Positions 42,457 through 44,875 of a stretch of DNA of 44,875 nt are shown in pieces. How positions within the stretch are numbered: position 1 is the stretch's first letter; each line of letters begins with the position of its first letter. The position numbers were made by a program, and so were the translations under genes. Source of the DNA: Acanthamoeba lenticulata (taxonomy: Eukaryota; Discosea; Longamoebia; Acanthamoebidae); the NCBI GenBank assembly GCA_002179805.1, contig NAVB01001047.1:1-44875 (forward strand), in the 5' to 3' direction. Under the pieces are notes generated by a model, which had not been told where the DNA came from, did not search any database, and saw only the letters and a program-made list of their open reading frames with translations.

Positions 42457-43326
42457 CTAGTTGCAGCGCATGGCGCGGACGGTGAGGCCCAGGATGCAGG
42501 CGCAGTGGTCGCAACGGCACATGTCGGGCTTGACGGCGCCCGGGGTGCGCCAGCCCTCGACCATGTCCTCGACTTCGATGACGCCCTCCTCGAGCAACAG
42601 GCGCATGGAGTGCTGGCGACGGCCGCCCTCGGCCTCTTCGTCGTCCTCAAAGTAGCTGCCGACGCGGACGGCGACTGCCGTGGTCTGCTTTTCGGCGACG
42701 GGGCGGAAGCGGGCGAGCGCGTCGGCGTCGTTCTGGAGCACCTTGAGCTGCTGCTCGGTGTTGGGCTCCTGGCTCGACGAGCGGCTGAGCACGCGGAGGG
42801 CACGGCGGACGAGGCCGAAGAGGCGGAAGAACGGGCGCGTGGCCTTGGCGAAAGCGCCAAGGTGGGCGTCGGAGGCCTGCACGTGGGTGGGGCGGGCGGC
42901 CGAGAGGGTCGCCGAGTGGCGCTGGGGAATGGGCTCCGGGAGGCTGCGGCCAGGCGAGTAGACGGAGGCCGAGTGCCCGTTGGCGAAGGCCACGTAAAAG
43001 GTGTTGGCGCCCTGGCTCAGGGCGCGGCTAATGGGCACGCGATAGACGCAGCGACCATTGACGCCGTCCTGGCAGAGAAGGCCCGACGTGAAGCCTTCCC
43101 ACTTGGTGCGCGAGCACGACCGGGAGGATGTCGAGTTGTTGGTGATGTCGTCGAGCGGCACTGCGGTGGAGTCGTCGCTGTCGGCATCGTCGCTCATGAG
43201 CGAGTGCTTGGGCAAGGAAGCGGCCTCCAAGGTTGGGTTGGAAGTCAGGTTGGCTTGACAGGCGACAACCCAGAGGGCCAAGAAGGTGACGAAAGCGGCC
43301 AGGACGTTGGTGTTCCGAGAGGCCAT
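42457..43326 (-). CDS. Orphan secreted protein, intronless
   Basis: Single-exon frame of 289 aa with GC-rich codon use like its neighbours. The N-terminal signal peptide (VLAAFVTFLALWVVACQA) is followed by an acidic, N-glycosylation-prone stretch (NLTSN, NNSTSS). A middle part begins CSRTKWEGFTSGLLCQDGVNGRCVYRVP, and a basic/Ser-rich segment lies around RPFFRLFGLVRRALRVLSRS. The C-terminus has clustered Cys (MCRCDHCACILGL...MRCN), which could bind metal or form disulfides. I do not recognise a family. It is the only clear gene in the window without introns. Confidence 0.75.
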   Translation of the reverse strand: MASRNTNVLAAFVTFLALWVVACQANLTSNPTLEAASLPKHSLMSDDADSDDSTAVPLDDITNNSTSSRSCSRTKWEGFTSGLLCQDGVNGRCVYRVPISRALSQGANTFYVAFANGHSASVYSPGRSLPEPIPQRHSATLSAARPTHVQASDAHLGAFAKATRPFFRLFGLVRRALRVLSRSSSQEPNTEQQLKVLQNDADALARFRPVAEKQTTAVAVRVGSYFEDDEEAEGGRRQHSMRLLLEEGVIEVEDMVEGWRTPGAVKPDMCRCDHCACILGLTVRAMRCN

Positions 43327-44019
43327 TTTGTGTAATATTTGGTGATTATGTGGTTATTATAAAGGTGGGTTGTCGTGGGTGTTGTAGCAAGTTGGTGGTG
43401 AAGGTAACGGCTGCTTGGGTGGTGTGGTTGTTGGCGGGTCGGCTGGGCCGTTAGGTGGGATGTGTGGCAGGAAGCGTGTACTGAAGGAAAGTTCGCTTCT
43501 TGGCGCGGCTTTTAAGCGTCGCAAATTGCGCGTGGCGATTGGGCGTAACCTTGAGCACACGGTATTGGCTCAACGCAATTATTTCCCAGTTGTGCCAGAA
43601 CTGTAACCAATTCCCACCAGTTCAACCGCCCACCTGGCAACTTATTAGTATTACATTGGTATGAGTATGCAAAACACGTTGGGAATTGCGTACGTTTGCT
43701 GCGCATCCGGTCATGGTGGCTCGAGCGGAAGATGGACACCAGCGCCGCCGCAGAATTGGACGTCCTGGGGCATTTGCTTGACCGACCTTCCACGAGGGGG
43801 GGGGGTAGTGGCTCGTCCGGTTCATGTTTTCGAACTGAGGACTGATAAAGAAACGCACGGGCAAGCCGCCGGCGGTGTCTCGACTTGCAGACTTTAGGGA
43901 AATGAACCACACTACAAGAGGTTTCTGTTATGTCTTTGACCGTTGTTTTTGGCGGGAACCCATAATTTGTTTTTTCTTTTAATGCTGTTTTGTTTTCCTG
44001 CCTTCCTTTGTTGCCGAGA
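43327..44019. promoter_or_regulatory. Divergent intergenic region, secreted protein / threonine aldolase
   Basis: A 693-bp spacer, the longest here. About 30 bp upstream of the secreted-protein ATG is TTTATAATAA on the minus strand (complement of 43354-43363). This is TATA-like and would give a very short leader, while the same bases read TATAAAGG on plus. The rest is moderately GC-rich with a G-run at 43797-43805 and AT-rich sequence just before the aldolase ATG. No gene seen. Confidence 0.4.
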
Positions 44020-44875
44020 ATGAACGTCGAGATGGAGGTGGAGATGGACTTTATTGACCTGCGCAGTGATACGGTAACCTGGCCTACTCGTGAGATGCGT
44101 AAGGCCATGGCTACTGCTCCCGTTGGCGACGACGTTTACGTTGAGGGTGCGGTTCATTCCAACGCTTCGGATTCGTTCAGGGCCCTGTAAGTAACGGTAG
44201 AAGCTTCTCAGATCCAACGGTACTGCAGCTCGAAGCCGACGCGGCGCGGATGCTTGGCAAGGAGGCCGGCCTCTTCATTTCGTCCGGAACTCAGGGTACT
44301 CATCCCCTTCCCGCTTGACTTGGTCCACGACCCTCCACGACTCACTGGGATCCACCCCACCTCGACATGGCAGGCAACCTGATCGCGTTCATGGTTCACT
44401 GCAAGCGCGGAGACGAGGTTATCATGGGCGACCTCTCCCACACCTTCTACTACGAGGGTACGCACGGGTGGCACCCGTGGTCTCCACCTCCACTCACCAC
44501 CATCACCACCACCGGATCGATACTCGAGAAACCACCAGCTGACGCCCCTGTTCGCCTTCTCCAGCGGGCGGATGTGCTGCGGTAGCGGGAGTGATGCCCC
44601 ACACTATCCCCACCCAGCCCGACGGCACTCTCCGCCTCGAGGTGCGCCCTCCTCCTCCCCCCCCCCCAAATCTGCGAACTTCCTCCTCCTCCTCCTTTCC
44701 TGTATTGCTGATTTTGGAGGGGAACGACGATGATGATGATGGTCGACGATGATGATGGCGCAGGACATCGAGACGGCGATCCGTGGCGACGACGTGCACT
44801 ATCCGACCACGCGCCTCGTGTGCATCGAGAACACCCACAACAAGACCGGAGGTGGAGCTCTCTCCCCCCCCCCCA
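44020..44875 (+). CDS. L-threonine/L-allo-threonine aldolase, 3' end cut by window
   Basis: Five exons visible: 44020-44146, 44212-44295, 44374-44457, about 44565-44640 and from 44764 on. The joined protein starts [20 protein letters not shown] and continues [97 protein letters not shown] and [10 protein letters not shown]. This is the order of PLP-dependent threonine aldolases of the beta-eliminating lyase fold, which split threonine into glycine and acetaldehyde. The part with the PLP-binding Lys lies beyond the window. Introns are 60-120 nt with GTACGC/GTGCGC donors and consistent phase 1. An in-frame second Met (MDFIDLRSD) is a possible start. Confidence 0.92.

Overview
The window looks like a stretch of an amoebozoan nuclear genome, most probably Acanthamoeba. 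Coding DNA is GC-rich and every multi-exon gene is cut by many short introns (about 60-120 nt) with donors such as GTACGT, GTGCGT and GTAAGT. Spacers between genes are short (often 90-450 bp), and the protein set mixes animal-like, fungal-like and giant-virus-like families. The assignment rests on gene structure and protein style, not on a database search. I placed exon boundaries by eye from reading frame, GT/AG signals and family similarity. Where I give exon coordinates, the phases were checked by hand.

Layout, left to right: an actin-related protein (minus, cut by the window start); a zinc medium-chain dehydrogenase (plus); an HSBP1 homologue (minus); a striatin-family WD40 scaffold (plus); a large MFSD1-like major facilitator with a histidine-rich repeat domain (minus); a TKL-type protein kinase with an HCD instead of HRD motif (minus); a zinc-ribbon plus calponin-homology protein (minus); a seven-bladed RCC1 propeller fused to a Rab-GAP TBC domain (plus); a DHHC palmitoyltransferase whose catalytic cysteine is encoded across a 7-nt microexon (plus); ATG5 (plus); a type I surface protein with a cysteine-stapled RCC1-like ectodomain (plus); a cytochrome P450 (plus); a Rab GTPase (minus); a dual-specificity phosphatase apparently fused to a PrimPol/giant-virus-type primase (plus); a GT41 (O-GlcNAc-transferase-like) protein with a signal peptide (plus); an orphan secreted protein (minus); and the start of a threonine aldolase (plus, cut by the window end).

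There is no operon logic. Genes sit in divergent, convergent and tandem pairs, and several divergent pairs have spacers of 170-390 bp that probably act as shared promoters. Membrane traffic is a recurrent theme (Rab, TBC Rab-GAP, DHHC enzyme, ATG5, a probably lysosomal MFSD1-like carrier), but proximity alone does not show joint function.

The most notable objects are the phosphatase-primase fusion (36143-38769), the two RCC1 propeller genes with the same phase-1 intron sites in their blades, the 12-unit Gly/His repeat of the MFSD1-like carrier, and the secretory GT41. I saw no rRNA, convincing tRNA, CRISPR array, insertion sequence or transposon.
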